Assembly (NCBI GenBank): GCA_945898015.1
Contig: CAMDGM010000004.1
Location: 62,001 to 126,000 of the forward strand
Length of the DNA: 64,000 nucleotides
Direction of reading: 5' to 3'
DNA from: PVC group bacterium
GTDB taxonomy: Bacteria > Verrucomicrobiota > Kiritimatiellia > CAIKKV01
The notes beneath the pieces were generated by a model that saw only the letters and a list, made by a program, of their open reading frames with translations, had not been told where the DNA came from and did not search any database. A program made the position numbers and the translations under genes. Positions 51,713-61,800 of this stretch are shown piece after piece; positions within the stretch are counted from its first letter, which is position 1; the number at the start of each line of letters is the position of its first letter.

Positions 51713-54168
51713 ATCCGGAACCTCATAACCTGATAGCGCACCCGCCCGACATGCGGGAGATCGACGCGATCGTGGGTGCCGTCGGCCGCGAACCGGGCGA
51801 CCTGATCGCGATCCTGCAGGCGATCCAGCAACGGTATCACTATTTGCCGGACGCGGCCCTCCGGCGCATTCCTGAGATCACGACGATCCTACCCTCCGTT
51901 GTCCTGGGCGTGGCGACGTTTTACCCGACATTCCGCCTTCAGCCGTCAGGCCGTCATCGCGTCTGTGTGTGCCACGGCACCGCTTGCCACGTGAAGGGGT
52001 CCGAGCAGGTGCAGCAGGCGGTGGAGCGGCATCTCAAGATCGAGACGGGGCGGGATACCGACGCGTCCGGTGCCTATACAGTCGAACGCGTGGCGTGCGT
52101 GGGGTGCTGCACGCTGGCGCCGGTGGTTGTCATCGACTCCAGTGTGTATGGGCGCGTGACGGCGCCGGGAACAGCGGCGATGTTCCGGGATTTCGAGGCG
52201 CGCGGTGCGGACGCCGGTCTCGACGATGTCGTAGATGCAGCGCGTGACTGGCTGCCCGGCGTGCCGGAAATCCGCATCGGGGTCGGGTCCTGCTGCATCG
52301 CGGGGGGGAGCCTGAAGCTGCGCGAGTCCATGGTGGCGGCGCTGCGCGCCCGGCGTATTCAGGCGAACATCCGCGCGGTGGGTTGCGTGGGCATGTGTCA
52401 CCAGACGCCGATGGTCGAGGTGGTGTGGCCCGGGGCCGATGGCGACACCCGTTCGCGCCCTTCGGCGCTGACCGGTGGTCGGATGTCCGCTGGCGCGGGC
52501 GCCCGGGCGGCAGTCTTTTCCTGCGTGCAACCCGGTGATGCCGAGCGGATCGTGCGGCAGGCCTTTCCGCCGCGGGGCTTGCTTGTCCGCGCGGGGTCAG
52601 CCGTGCGCGTCACCCTTGACCGGATGCTTGAGGGGCCGGGCGGCGGGGCCGCCCCGTCCCGGCTTGATGTGCGCGAGGAACCGGTCTGCTCCTTTTTGGG
52701 CAAGCAGATACGGATCGCCACCGAGTCCTGCGGCCAACTCGATCCGCTCGATATCGATGCCTATGCGCGCGCCGGCGGGTTCGAGGCGCTTCACGCGGCG
52801 CTGGGCGACCTGGGCCCCGGCGAGACCCTTGACCGCATCCAGGCCTCCGGCCTTCGCGGCCGGGGCGGCGCCGGGTTTCCGACCGCCGTGAAGTGGGCTG
52901 CCACGCGGGGCGCGGCGGGCGATCTGAAGTATATCGTGTGCAATGGTGACGAAGGCGACCCGGGTGCCTTCATGAACCGCATGATCCTGGAGTCTTATCC
53001 CTATCGTGTGCTGGAGGGCATGGCGATCGCCGCCTGGTGCATCGGCGCCCGCGAAGGAATTCTATACGTGCGCGCCGAGTATCCGCTGGCGGTCCTGCGC
53101 ATGCGCGAGGCGGTCGCCCGCATGGAGGCGAGCGGCCTGCTGGGCGGGGGCCTGAGTGGTGGCCGCGGGTTGCTGCGCGTGCGGGTTCAGGAAGGCGCCG
53201 GCGCGTTCGTGTGTGGCGAGGAGACAGCCCTGATCGCCTCCCTCGAAGGCCGGCGTGGGATGCCGCGCCTGCGCCCGCCATACCCGGCGACGCAGGGGCT
53301 GTGGGGCAGGCCAACCAGTGTGAATAACGTCGAGACGCTCGCGCTGGTGCCCTGGATCATCCGGCACGGGCCCGAGGCGTTCGCCCGGCTTGGTACGGCG
53401 CACAGCAAAGGCACCAAGGTATTCGCGCTGACCGGCAAGGTGCGCCGCGGCGGGCTGATCGAGGTGCCGATGGGCATCACGTTGCGTGAAATCGTGGAGG
53501 AGATCGGCGGGGGCGTGGCGGAGGGCCGGACGTTCAAGGCCGTTCAGATCGGCGGGCCGTCGGGCGGTTGCCTGCCCGCGTCGCTGTGTCACCTGCCGGT
53601 GGATTACGCGGCACTGAGCGGCGCGGGTGCGATCATGGGATCCGGCGGGATGGTGGTGATGGATGATCGCGACTGCATGGTGGACGTCGCCCGCTATTTT
53701 CTGCGGTTCACCCAGGATCAGTCCTGTGGTCAATGCACCTTCTGCCGGGTGGGCACGCGGCGCATGCTCGATATTCTCAACCGCCTGTGCGCGGGGCAGG
53801 GGCAGCCGGACGACCTGGAGAAGCTCGAAGCGCTTGCCGCGAAGGTGAAAAGCGGCAGCCTTTGCGGGTTGGGCCAGACCGCGCCGAACCCGGTGCTGAC
53901 CACCCTCCGGTATTTCCGCGAGGAATACGAGGCGCATATCCGGGGCCGCTGTCCGGCCGGAAAATGCGCGGCGCTGATCCGATACGTGGTGACCGAAAAA
54001 TGCATCGGCTGTACGATCTGTGCCCAGCAGTGCCCCGCCGACGCCATTGCGCCGGTGCCCTATCGCCGGCATGAGATCGATGCGCAGGCCTGTACCCGCT
54101 GCGATGTGTGCCGGCAGGCCTGCCCGGTGGATGCCATCGAGGTGAGGGAGGCTGCATGCACACGCTGA
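51709..54168 (+). CDS. NuoE-NuoF fusion flavoprotein (HydC-HydB-like NADH dehydrogenase module) with C-terminal ferredoxin domain
   Basis: An 819-aa protein starting with GTG. Residues 1-175 are NuoE-like, with a [2Fe-2S] set C88-x4-C93 and C130-x3-C134. Residues about 180-250 are a second thioredoxin-like [2Fe-2S] domain (GSCCIAGGS, GCVGMCHQTP), as at the N-terminus of HydB. Residues 300-735 are NuoF: FMN site GRGGAGFP at 384-391, GDEGDPGAF, NADH site EGAGAFVCGEETALI, and the N3 cluster C673-x2-C676-x2-C679 with C719. The end has two [4Fe-4S] motifs from C765. It should oxidise NADH, or reduce NAD, via FMN and pass electrons to iron-sulfur partners. HydB and HydC are separate proteins in most bacteria. 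Location is cytoplasmic. Confidence 0.88.
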   Translation: MNPEPHNLIAHPPDMREIDAIVGAVGREPGDLIAILQAIQQRYHYLPDAALRRIPEITTILPSVVLGVATFYPTFRLQPSGRHRVCVCHGTACHVKGSEQVQQAVERHLKIETGRDTDASGAYTVERVACVGCCTLAPVVVIDSSVYGRVTAPGTAAMFRDFEARGADAGLDDVVDAARDWLPGVPEIRIGVGSCCIAGGSLKLRESMVAALRARRIQANIRAVGCVGMCHQTPMVEVVWPGADGDTRSRPSALTGGRMSAGAGARAAVFSCVQPGDAERIVRQAFPPRGLLVRAGSAVRVTLDRMLEGPGGGAAPSRLDVREEPVCSFLGKQIRIATESCGQLDPLDIDAYARAGGFEALHAALGDLGPGETLDRIQASGLRGRGGAGFPTAVKWAATRGAAGDLKYIVCNGDEGDPGAFMNRMILESYPYRVLEGMAIAAWCIGAREGILYVRAEYPLAVLRMREAVARMEASGLLGGGLSGGRGLLRVRVQEGAGAFVCGEETALIASLEGRRGMPRLRPPYPATQGLWGRPTSVNNVETLALVPWIIRHGPEAFARLGTAHSKGTKVFALTGKVRRGGLIEVPMGITLREIVEEIGGGVAEGRTFKAVQIGGPSGGCLPASLCHLPVDYAALSGAGAIMGSGGMVVMDDRDCMVDVARYFLRFTQDQSCGQCTFCRVGTRRMLDILNRLCAGQGQPDDLEKLEALAAKVKSGSLCGLGQTAPNPVLTTLRYFREEYEAHIRGRCPAGKCAALIRYVVTEKCIGCTICAQQCPADAIAPVPYRRHEIDAQACTRCDVCRQACPVDAIEVREAACTR

Positions 54169-55760
54169 CGCTGGACGGCCGCCCGGTCTCGATGCCCGAG
54201 GGTTCGACTATTCTCGAAGCCGCGCGCCGGCTGGGGATCGCTATTCCGACGCTCTGCCATAGGGACGGGCTCCCGCCGGGCACCTCGTGCATGGTCTGCG
54301 TTGTGGAGATCGACCAGTCGAATCGCCTGGTTCCTGCCTGTGCCTATCCTGTCCGGACGGGGTTGGTTGTCCGGACCGACACCCCGTCCGTGCGGGACGC
54401 GCGGCGCGCCGCTGTGGAGCTGCTGATGGGCGAGCATGCGGGGGATTGCGAAGGGCTGTGCCGCCGCGGTTGCCCGGCCGGCATGAACATCCCGCTGATG
54501 ATCCGCCAGCTTGCGGCCGGAAGGACGGCGGAGGCGCTGGAGACGGTGCGGCGCGATATCGCCCTGCCCGCTGTCCTGGGCCATATCTGCCCGGCGCCGT
54601 GCGAAAAGGTCTGCCGACGCGCCCGGCTGGACCAGCCGGTCTCCATTTGTCTGCTCAAGCGGTTTTCCGCCGACCACGGCCCGGCTGCCCCCGTGCGGGT
54701 GGCGCCGGACAGCGGCCGCCGCGTGGCCATCGTGGGCGCCGGACCGGCCGGTCTGGCGGCCGCCTTCTACCTGGGTCTGCTCGGCCACGCCTGCGTGGTG
54801 TTCGACGACCAGCCCGAGCCGGGTGGCGCCTTGCGGCGCGACGTTCCAATCGACCGGCTTCCCCGGGCCGTTTTGGACCGCGAGATTGAGGTGATCCGCG
54901 GTCTCGGCGTGTCTTTTCGCTCTGGTATCCGGATCGGGCGGGACCTGACGCTTGCAGACCTCCGCGGCGCGCATGACGCCGTGATTTTGACGGTTGGTGC
55001 GGCGGATGCGGCGCAGGCCGCGGCGCTGGGCCTGCCGGCTTCGCCGCAGGGTCTGCAGGCTGACAGTCACACGTTTGCGACTCCCGTTCCCGGCCTATTT
55101 GCCGCCGGCGGTGCGGTGCATCCCTTGAAAATGGCGATCCGCGCCTGCGCGGAGGGCAAGGCGTGCGCCGAAGCTTGCGATATGTATTTGAAAAGGGGTC
55201 AACCGGCCGCAGTGCCGCGGCGGTTCAACAGTGTCGTTTCCAAGCTCACGGATACGGAACTGCGGGATGCGCGAAGCCAGGTTTCGGAGGGTGCCCGGGT
55301 CGATCCGGCGGCGGGTGTGCCCGGTGGATTCACGGCAGCGGAGGCCGTGGCCGAGGCGAAGCGATGCCTGCGATGTGATTGCCGTAAGAGTGAGGCGTGC
55401 GGGCTGCGGGCCGCCGTCGAGACGCTCGGAGCCGACGCGCGGAGGTATGTGGAGCAGGAGCGGCAGCCGGTCGAGGTGCTGCGCCATTCGAACGGCCTCC
55501 TGTTTGAGCCTGGCAAGTGCATCAAGTGCGGCGTGTGCATCCGGCTCGCCCGACAGCACCCCGAGGTGCCGGGACTTGATTTTGCGAAGCGCGGCTTTCA
55601 GATGCGGGTCAGTCCTCCGGTCGGCGAGACGATGGCCACCGCGTTGGGCGGGGTCGCTGCCGCGGTGGTCGCGGCGTGTCCGACCGGCGCGCTGGCGTGG
55701 GACGAAGGGGAAGAAAAACCGGGCCTGGCACCCGATGAAAACCGGGGGGCGGCAGGGTGA
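54156..55760 (+). CDS. NuoG-like/GltD-like iron-sulfur FAD protein lacking the NAD(P)-binding domain
   Basis: A 534-aa protein. A NuoG-type [2Fe-2S] domain (C34, C45, C48, C62) is followed by a Cys-rich helical region as in GltD (CEGLCRRGCPAGMNIP, CPAPCEKVCRRA). The FAD motif VAIVGAGPAGLAAA lies near residue 190 and the FAD-closing motif VPGLFAAGGAV near 310. In GltD and NfnB about 150 residues with a second GxGxxG nucleotide-binding fold lie between these; here only about 60 residues separate DAVILTVG from VPGLFAAGG, so the NAD(P) domain is missing. The C-terminal domain has CIKCGVC and CPTGAL, a NuoG/HydA-type [4Fe-4S] set. It overlaps the fusion gene by 13 bases and probably forms a complex with it. 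Confidence 0.82.
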   Translation: MHTLTLDGRPVSMPEGSTILEAARRLGIAIPTLCHRDGLPPGTSCMVCVVEIDQSNRLVPACAYPVRTGLVVRTDTPSVRDARRAAVELLMGEHAGDCEGLCRRGCPAGMNIPLMIRQLAAGRTAEALETVRRDIALPAVLGHICPAPCEKVCRRARLDQPVSICLLKRFSADHGPAAPVRVAPDSGRRVAIVGAGPAGLAAAFYLGLLGHACVVFDDQPEPGGALRRDVPIDRLPRAVLDREIEVIRGLGVSFRSGIRIGRDLTLADLRGAHDAVILTVGAADAAQAAALGLPASPQGLQADSHTFATPVPGLFAAGGAVHPLKMAIRACAEGKACAEACDMYLKRGQPAAVPRRFNSVVSKLTDTELRDARSQVSEGARVDPAAGVPGGFTAAEAVAEAKRCLRCDCRKSEACGLRAAVETLGADARRYVEQERQPVEVLRHSNGLLFEPGKCIKCGVCIRLARQHPEVPGLDFAKRGFQMRVSPPVGETMATALGGVAAAVVAACPTGALAWDEGEEKPGLAPDENRGAAG

Positions 55761-57049
55761 AAATACTCCACATAGTTCCGGGAGCCGGCGGGGAGTTCTA
55801 CTGTGAAAACTGTTTGCGTGACGCCGGGCTGGTGCGGATGCTCATCCGGATGGGGCACGACGTTACCCTCGTGCCGCTTTACCTCCCGATGTTCGCTGAC
55901 GATGCGAATCTGGCCGGCAAGACGCCGGTGTTTTTCGGCGGCATCAATGTCTACCTGCAGCAGAAGGTTCCGTTGTTCCGGCATACGCCGCGCTGGTTGG
56001 ATCGCTGGATCGATTCTCCCTGGCTGCTACGCCTGGCGGCGCGGCAGGCTGGTTCCACGCGCGCGCGGGACCTGGGAGAGACGACTCTCTCGATGCTCCG
56101 CGGCGAGCAGGGCTACCAGGCCAAGGAACTTGACCGTCTGGTCCGCTGGTTGAGCGAGTGTGGTCCGCCGGACGTGGTCCACCTGTCCAACGCGCTTCTG
56201 ATCGGCCTCGCGGGTCGCTTGCGCCGGGAGTTGCGGGTGCCGATCCTCTGCTCGCTGCAGGACGAGGACAAGTGGCTGGACGCGATGAGGGAGTCAGAGG
56301 CCCGCGCCTGCTGGACGGCGATCGCGGAACGGGCCGCGGATGTGGATGCCTTTGTGGCGGTCAGCCGAGATTACGGCGATGCGATGGCCCGCCGCCTGGG
56401 GGTGGCGGCGGACAAGTTCCGCGTCGTCTATCCGGGCATTAATCCCGAGGGGTACCGTCCGGCTTCCCTCACGTTCGATCCGCCGGTGATCGGGTTCCTG
56501 TCGCGCCTGTCCCGGGGACAGGGGTTGGGAGAACTGGTGGAGTCCTTTATCGCGCTGAAGCGCGACCCGCGATTTGCTCGCGTCCGGCTGCGGGCGACCG
56601 GTGGTCAAGTCGGGGACGATCACCGGTTTGAGTCAGAATTGCGCCGGCAGCTGCTGTCTGCGGGCGTGGCGGATGACGTGGAGATCGTCCCCGTGTTCGA
56701 CCCGGCAAGCCGGGCGGCGTTCCTGGAGTCGTTGTCGGTGTTGTGCGTGCCGGTGCCGGGCGGCCAGGCCTTCGGGTTGTTCGTCATTGAGGCCATGGCG
56801 GCAGGCGTGCCCTCGGTGGAACCCCGGGTCGGCGCGTTTCCCGAGCTGCTGGAGGGCGGCGCGGGGATCCTGTATGATCCGTCCGCGCCCGGGGCGTTGA
56901 CGGCGGCGCTCGCCGCCCTGCTGGCTGATCCGGAAAAGGCGCGTGAGCTGGGGCGGCGCGCCCGCCAGGGTTTTCTGAACCGCTTCACCTTGGAGCGCAT
57001 GGCCGCGGACATGGTGCGGGTGTATGAATCTGTGCGGGGGCCGCAATGA
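55757..57049 (+). CDS. Glycosyltransferase family 4 protein
   Basis: A 430-aa GT-B-fold protein starting with GTG that overlaps the previous stop by four bases. MKILHIVPGAGGEFYCENCLRD opens the N-terminal domain, HLSNALLIGLAG and LCSLQDEDKW lie mid-protein, and the C-terminal nucleotide-sugar domain has VVYPGINPEGY, IGFLSRLSRGQGLGELVE and the family EX7E-type region FGLFVIEAMAAGVPSVEP. The donor and acceptor sugars are unknown. Cytoplasmic, at the inner membrane surface. Its place between a redox flavoprotein and a propeller gene is unusual and suggests that one product of the operon is glycosylated or that a glycan carrier is built for it. Confidence 0.85.
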   Translation: MKILHIVPGAGGEFYCENCLRDAGLVRMLIRMGHDVTLVPLYLPMFADDANLAGKTPVFFGGINVYLQQKVPLFRHTPRWLDRWIDSPWLLRLAARQAGSTRARDLGETTLSMLRGEQGYQAKELDRLVRWLSECGPPDVVHLSNALLIGLAGRLRRELRVPILCSLQDEDKWLDAMRESEARACWTAIAERAADVDAFVAVSRDYGDAMARRLGVAADKFRVVYPGINPEGYRPASLTFDPPVIGFLSRLSRGQGLGELVESFIALKRDPRFARVRLRATGGQVGDDHRFESELRRQLLSAGVADDVEIVPVFDPASRAAFLESLSVLCVPVPGGQAFGLFVIEAMAAGVPSVEPRVGAFPELLEGGAGILYDPSAPGALTAALAALLADPEKARELGRRARQGFLNRFTLERMAADMVRVYESVRGPQ

Positions 57050-58194
57050 AATCGTTTTACTATGCCCTTGTGTCGATCACTCTGGCTGGGATCGGACAGA
57101 TGGCGGCCGGTGATTGGACCACGTACCACGGGGACGAGGCGCTCCGTGGCGGCGTCGAGACGCGCCTGCCGGCCCAGCCGGTCCGGTTGTGGCGCTTCAA
57201 TGCCGGGGCTTCGGTGACGCGCACGCCGGTGGCGTCCGGGGATACGATTGTCGTGGTCTCTGACGCCTCCGAGGTCATCGCCCTTGACCTCCACGGTGTC
57301 AGGCGGTGGTCCGCGAAGATGGCGGCCGGCAAGAGGGCGGACGGTAAATCGACCTTCCGGGAGTTCCTGGCGCCGCCGGCTATTGTGGAAGGCGCTGTGC
57401 TGATCGGTTCATCCGATGGCGTTCTGGTGGCATTCGACTTGATGACCGGCGCCGTCAAATGGACCAATTCGGTCGGGACCGGTGTGGCGGGATCGGTCGT
57501 CGGTTTCAAAGCGGCGAACGGTTCGGGACGGGTGGCGGCGGTGTCGCAGCCTGATGGCGTCCTGCATGCGTTCGATTTCGCCACCGGGACGAGGGTCTGG
57601 TCGTCCGGGCCTACGGCCCGGTGCGATGGCAGCCCGGCGTTCAGCCGCGGGCGGGTGGTGTTCGGGAGTTGCGCGGCGGCGTTGCATGTGATCGATGTGG
57701 CGGACGGTCGGCTGATCCGGACCGTTGACCTCGGTCCCGACAGCCAGGTGGCGGGCGGCGTGGCCCTGAGCGGGGACTGGGCCTTTGCCGGCACGCGAAA
57801 CGGCGGCCTCGTGGGCGTGGATCTGCGCGACGGCGTGATCCGGTGGACCAATCGCGACGTCACCGGCGAGCTGTTTACAACGCCGGCTGTGAACGCCGAC
57901 CGCGTGGTGACGGCGGCCGACGACGGGAAGGTGCGTTGCCTGCGCCGCTCCGATGGCACGATGGAATGGGCGGCAGCGATCGGAGCCGGTCCGGCGACGT
58001 CGCCGGTCATTGCCGGCGATACGGTGGTTGCGGCTGGAGGCGGGACCCTGTTTCTGCTCAGCCTGTCGGACGGGAAAAAGCTCTGGTCTGCAGCGGTCAG
58101 CGACACCACCTCCGGGCCGGCTATTGTCTGCCGGATGATCGTGATCGGGGGAGACGATGGGATGGTCAGCGCATTTGGGGAGGAGACGCCATGA
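57046..58194 (+). CDS. Exported PQQ-like beta-propeller protein
   Basis: A 382-aa protein with a probable signal peptide (YYALVSITLAGIGQMAAG). The mature start DWTTYHGDEALRGG matches the variant opening of PQQ-like propellers. Blades: VIALDLHGVRRWS, LVAFDLMTGAVKWTN, HAFDFATGTRVWSS, HVIDVADGRLIRT, GVDLRDGVIRWTN, CLRRSDGTMEWAA and LLSLSDGKKLWS. It is a single propeller without cofactor motif. The ATG overlaps the glycosyltransferase stop and its own stop overlaps the ABC ATPase start (both ATGA). It is the fourth PQQ-like propeller of the operon and probably periplasmic. Confidence 0.82.
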   Translation: MKSFYYALVSITLAGIGQMAAGDWTTYHGDEALRGGVETRLPAQPVRLWRFNAGASVTRTPVASGDTIVVVSDASEVIALDLHGVRRWSAKMAAGKRADGKSTFREFLAPPAIVEGAVLIGSSDGVLVAFDLMTGAVKWTNSVGTGVAGSVVGFKAANGSGRVAAVSQPDGVLHAFDFATGTRVWSSGPTARCDGSPAFSRGRVVFGSCAAALHVIDVADGRLIRTVDLGPDSQVAGGVALSGDWAFAGTRNGGLVGVDLRDGVIRWTNRDVTGELFTTPAVNADRVVTAADDGKVRCLRRSDGTMEWAAAIGAGPATSPVIAGDTVVAAGGGTLFLLSLSDGKKLWSAAVSDTTSGPAIVCRMIVIGGDDGMVSAFGEETP

Positions 58195-58877
58195 GCGGAT
58201 CGGCGATGCTGGAATTGGACCGGGTGACGTATGCGTACGGTGCCGTGCCAGTCCTGCGCGGCGTGAGTCTGGCGCTTGCCGAGGGGGAATCGATGGCCAT
58301 TGTCGGGCCATCCGGCTGCGGCAAAAGCACGCTGCTTCATATTATCGGTTCGCTCGATCTTCCCTCGACCGGCACGGTGCGGCTGGATGGCGAGGATTTC
58401 GCACGTCTTGACGAGCGGGCGCTCGCGGCGCTGCGGAACCGCAAAATCGGCTTTGTGTTCCAGCTGCATCACCTGCTGCCCCAGTGTTCGGTTCTGGAAA
58501 ATGTGTTGGTCCCGCTGCTCGTGAGCGGCGTGACGCCGGCGGGATACCAGCGGGCGCGGCGGCTCCTCGACCGCGTGGGTCTCTCGGGGCGGCTGGGGCA
58601 CCGGCCGGCGCAGCTTTCTGGCGGCGAATGCCAGCGGGTTGCCGTCGTGCGCGCCCTGATCAACCGGCCGCGGTTGCTGCTGGCAGACGAGCCTACCGGT
58701 TCACTCGACCGCGCGTCTGCGGAGGCGCTGGCGGCGCTTCTTGCGGAACTGAACCGGGACGAAGGGGTGGCACTGATCTGCGCCACCCATTCGCGGCAGT
58801 TGGCCGCGCGCCTGGGCCGCGTGCTGTCCCTGGCGGATGGGGTACTTCAGTCCGGCGATGGGGGGGCGTTGGCTTGA
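58191..58877 (+). CDS. ABC transporter ATP-binding protein (LolD/MacB type)
   Basis: A 228-aa ATPase with Walker A GPSGCGKST near residue 38, Q-loop FVFQLHHLLPQ, signature LSGGECQR, Walker B LLLADEP and H-loop ATHSR. The FxFQxHHLLPxxxxxENV wording is typical of LolD and MacB-type ATPases that power lipoprotein or envelope export together with FtsX-like permeases. The next gene encodes such a permease and overlaps by one base (TGATGA). The signature has Glu-Cys where most have Gln/Gln, which is within family variation. It is probably on the inner face of the cytoplasmic membrane and moves a product of this operon or an envelope component. Confidence 0.9.
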   Translation: MSGSAMLELDRVTYAYGAVPVLRGVSLALAEGESMAIVGPSGCGKSTLLHIIGSLDLPSTGTVRLDGEDFARLDERALAALRNRKIGFVFQLHHLLPQCSVLENVLVPLLVSGVTPAGYQRARRLLDRVGLSGRLGHRPAQLSGGECQRVAVVRALINRPRLLLADEPTGSLDRASAEALAALLAELNRDEGVALICATHSRQLAARLGRVLSLADGVLQSGDGGALA

Positions 58878-61800
58878 TGATGAATCGCCTGATGCTCATT
58901 TGTCGTAGCCTCTCTTATAACTGGCGCCTGCATGCCAGCGTGGCGGCCGGCGTTGCCATCGCCACTGCGGCGTTGACCGGCGCCCTGCTGGTCGGCGATT
59001 CGGTTGACCATTCCCTGCGACGGTTTGCGCTTCAGCGTTTGGGGCGTACGGAATGTGCCCTGCGGTTGATCAACCGAACCGTATCCTGCCGCCTGGCGGC
59101 TGAACTGACCCGGCAGACGGGCTATCCGATCGCCGCCGTGCTTCAGCTCCGCGGCACCGTGATAGTCGGGAGCGACGGCCGGCAGGTCAACCAGGCGCAG
59201 ATTCTGGGCGTTGACAATCGCCTTGAGGAGTTCGGTGCCCTTCCTTCGCCCGGCGCCGGCGAAGCCGACGTGAACGCAGCCCTTGCCCGGCGCCTCGGTC
59301 TGCGTCCGGGCGATGAACTTGCGTTGAGGATTGCCAAACCGTCCCCATTGCCGCGCGAGGCGCCGCTTGCCGACCGCCGGGATCGCCCGACGGTGCGGGT
59401 GACGCTCCGGGTGCGACAGGTCGTTCCGGATGATCGCCTCGGCCGGTTCGGGTTCGCGGCCGACCAGACGTCCCCGGACAATGTGTTTGTGCCCCTGGCG
59501 TGGCTGCAGGAAAAATGCGGCCTGGCGGGGCGCGCCAACGTGCTGATGGCCGCCGCGCGGGACGGGAAGGCGCCCGACGCCGGGATGCTGGATGCCGCCC
59601 TGCGGGCGGTCTGGCAGCCGGCCGATTCCGGGCTTACGTTGCGCGAGGTGCCGGAGGCGGGAGTGAAGCAACTCGAGTCCGACCGGGTCTTTCTGGAGCC
59701 GGAAGTGGCGACCGGCGCCGGGCGGATCGCCGGTTCATCCGGCTCCCTGACCTATCTGGTCAACGCCCTCAGCGTGAACTCGAACGGGGTTGAGCGGATG
59801 ACGCCGTATTCGTTCGTGGTCGCCTGCACGCCCTCCGCCGACTCGCGCCTCGGGCCGGTTCCGGCGTCCATGGCGGACGACGAAATTCTGATTAACCGCT
59901 GGCTGGCGGAACAACTTGCCGCAGGCCCGGGGGACAGCCTGATGATGTCCTATTATGAGCTCCCGTCATCCGGCGCACTTGTCGAACGAACTGCCCGGTT
60001 CCGCGTGCGAGCGGTGATTCCGATGGCGGACGCCGCTTGCGAGCGGAGACTGATGCCGGCCTTTCCGGGGCTGACCGACGTGGAGAGTTGCTCAGACTGG
60101 GACATCGGTTTTCCGATGAATCCCGAGTGGCTCAAGGACGCGGCCAATGAAGCCTATTGGAAGGCCTACCGGGCGACGCCCAAGGCGTTTGTCACGCTGG
60201 CGACCGGGCAGCGCCTATGGGGCAACCGGTACGGCAACCTGACGGCCATCCGCTTCCTTCCGGGCGAAGCTGGTCAGCCGACGTCCGCAACGATTGCTGC
60301 GCTTGTGGATCCTGCGAAAATGGGGCTGCTTTTCCAACCCGTTCGCGCCGATGCGATCAAGGCCGTGGACGAGGCGATCGACTTCGGCGGCCTTTTTCTC
60401 GGGTTGAGTTTCTTTCTGGTCGGCGCGGCGCTGGCGCTGACGGCCCTCCTGTTTGCGCTGGGCGTGGAACAGCGCGCGTCGCAGACCGGGTTGTTGCTGG
60501 CTCTGGGATACACGCCCCGGGCGGTTCTTTTTCTTCTGCTGGGTGAGGGTCTGGGGGTTGCCGTTGCGGGCGTGGCGCTTGGGACGGCGCTTGGGATGGC
60601 GTATACCCGGTTGCTCCTGTGGGGATTGGCCGCCCTGTGGCCGGACGCCGTTGCCGGAGCCGTGGTGACATATCATGCCCGCCCGGAATCCCTGCTGACA
60701 GGCGCGGCGGCGGGGCTGCTTGGCGCTTGGGCGGCGATGGCTGTTGCGTTGCGCTGCCAGGCCCATCGTCCGGCCCGGGAACTCCTGTCCGGCGGATTTC
60801 CGGTGTCCGCCGTCGCGCCGCGTGGCGGTCGCGTGGCGCTGGCGCTGGCCCTGGCGGCCACGGTAGGCGCGTGTGGAATTGTGGCGCAGGCGGTGGGGAG
60901 AGACGGCGCGGTCGAGGCGTTTTTTGGCGCGGGCGCGCTGTTGCTGGCGGCTTCGTTCGGGTATGGGTGGTTTGCGCTCGGGCGCCTTGCGGCGGGTGGG
61001 CGTGCTGACCGACTGACGGTGACCGGGCTCGGGTTGCGCAACGCCGGTCGCCGGCCGGGACGCAGTCTGGCGGTGGCCGGACTGCTTGCCGTGGGATGTT
61101 TTATGGTCCTGGCGGTCGCCTCGATGCAGGAGGACGGCGCTGCCCGGGCGCGGGATCGCCGCTCGGGCACGGGCGGGTTTGCTTTTTATGGACAGACCAC
61201 GCTGGGCATGACGCGGGAAGCGGTTCGGACTGATTCGCCGGAGCGCGCGGAAGGCCGGGCCGGTGTGGAATGGGTTCCGATCCGGCGCTTTGATGGCGAC
61301 GACGCGAGCTGCTTCAACCTCAACCGGGCGAAGACGCCGAACCTGCTTGGCGTGGACGCCGCGGATTTTGTCCGGCGCGACGCCTTTGCGGATCCGGAGC
61401 TTTGGGATCTGCTGGACCGGCCGCTCTCGGACGGCGTGGTGCCTGCCTTGGCGGGCGATGCGGACACCGCCATGTGGGGCCTCAAGAAGAGCGCCGACGG
61501 GGGGGTGGGGAACGACCTTGAATATCGGGACGAACAAGGGCGGCGGTTTTCCGTGCGGTTGGTGGGCAAACTGCCCATGCGGACATCCGTGTTTCAGGGC
61601 TCCGTGCTGATATCCGAGCGGGCGTTTAACGCGAAATATCCCTCCGAGGACGGCTATCGCGTGTGGCTTGTGGATGCGCCCCCGGAGCGCGCCGGGACCG
61701 TCGCGGATCGCCTGGTGCGCGACTTCGATCGTATGGGATTGGATCTTGAGCCGGCGGACCGGCGGGTGAGGGCGTTTGGCGCCGTCCAGCGCGCTTACCT

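Noticed and set aside
43955-58194. PQQ-like propellers as true quinoprotein alcohol dehydrogenases
   Set aside because: No cytochrome domain, no catalytic Asp/Glu pattern, no vicinal disulfide motif and no PQQ biosynthesis genes are visible.
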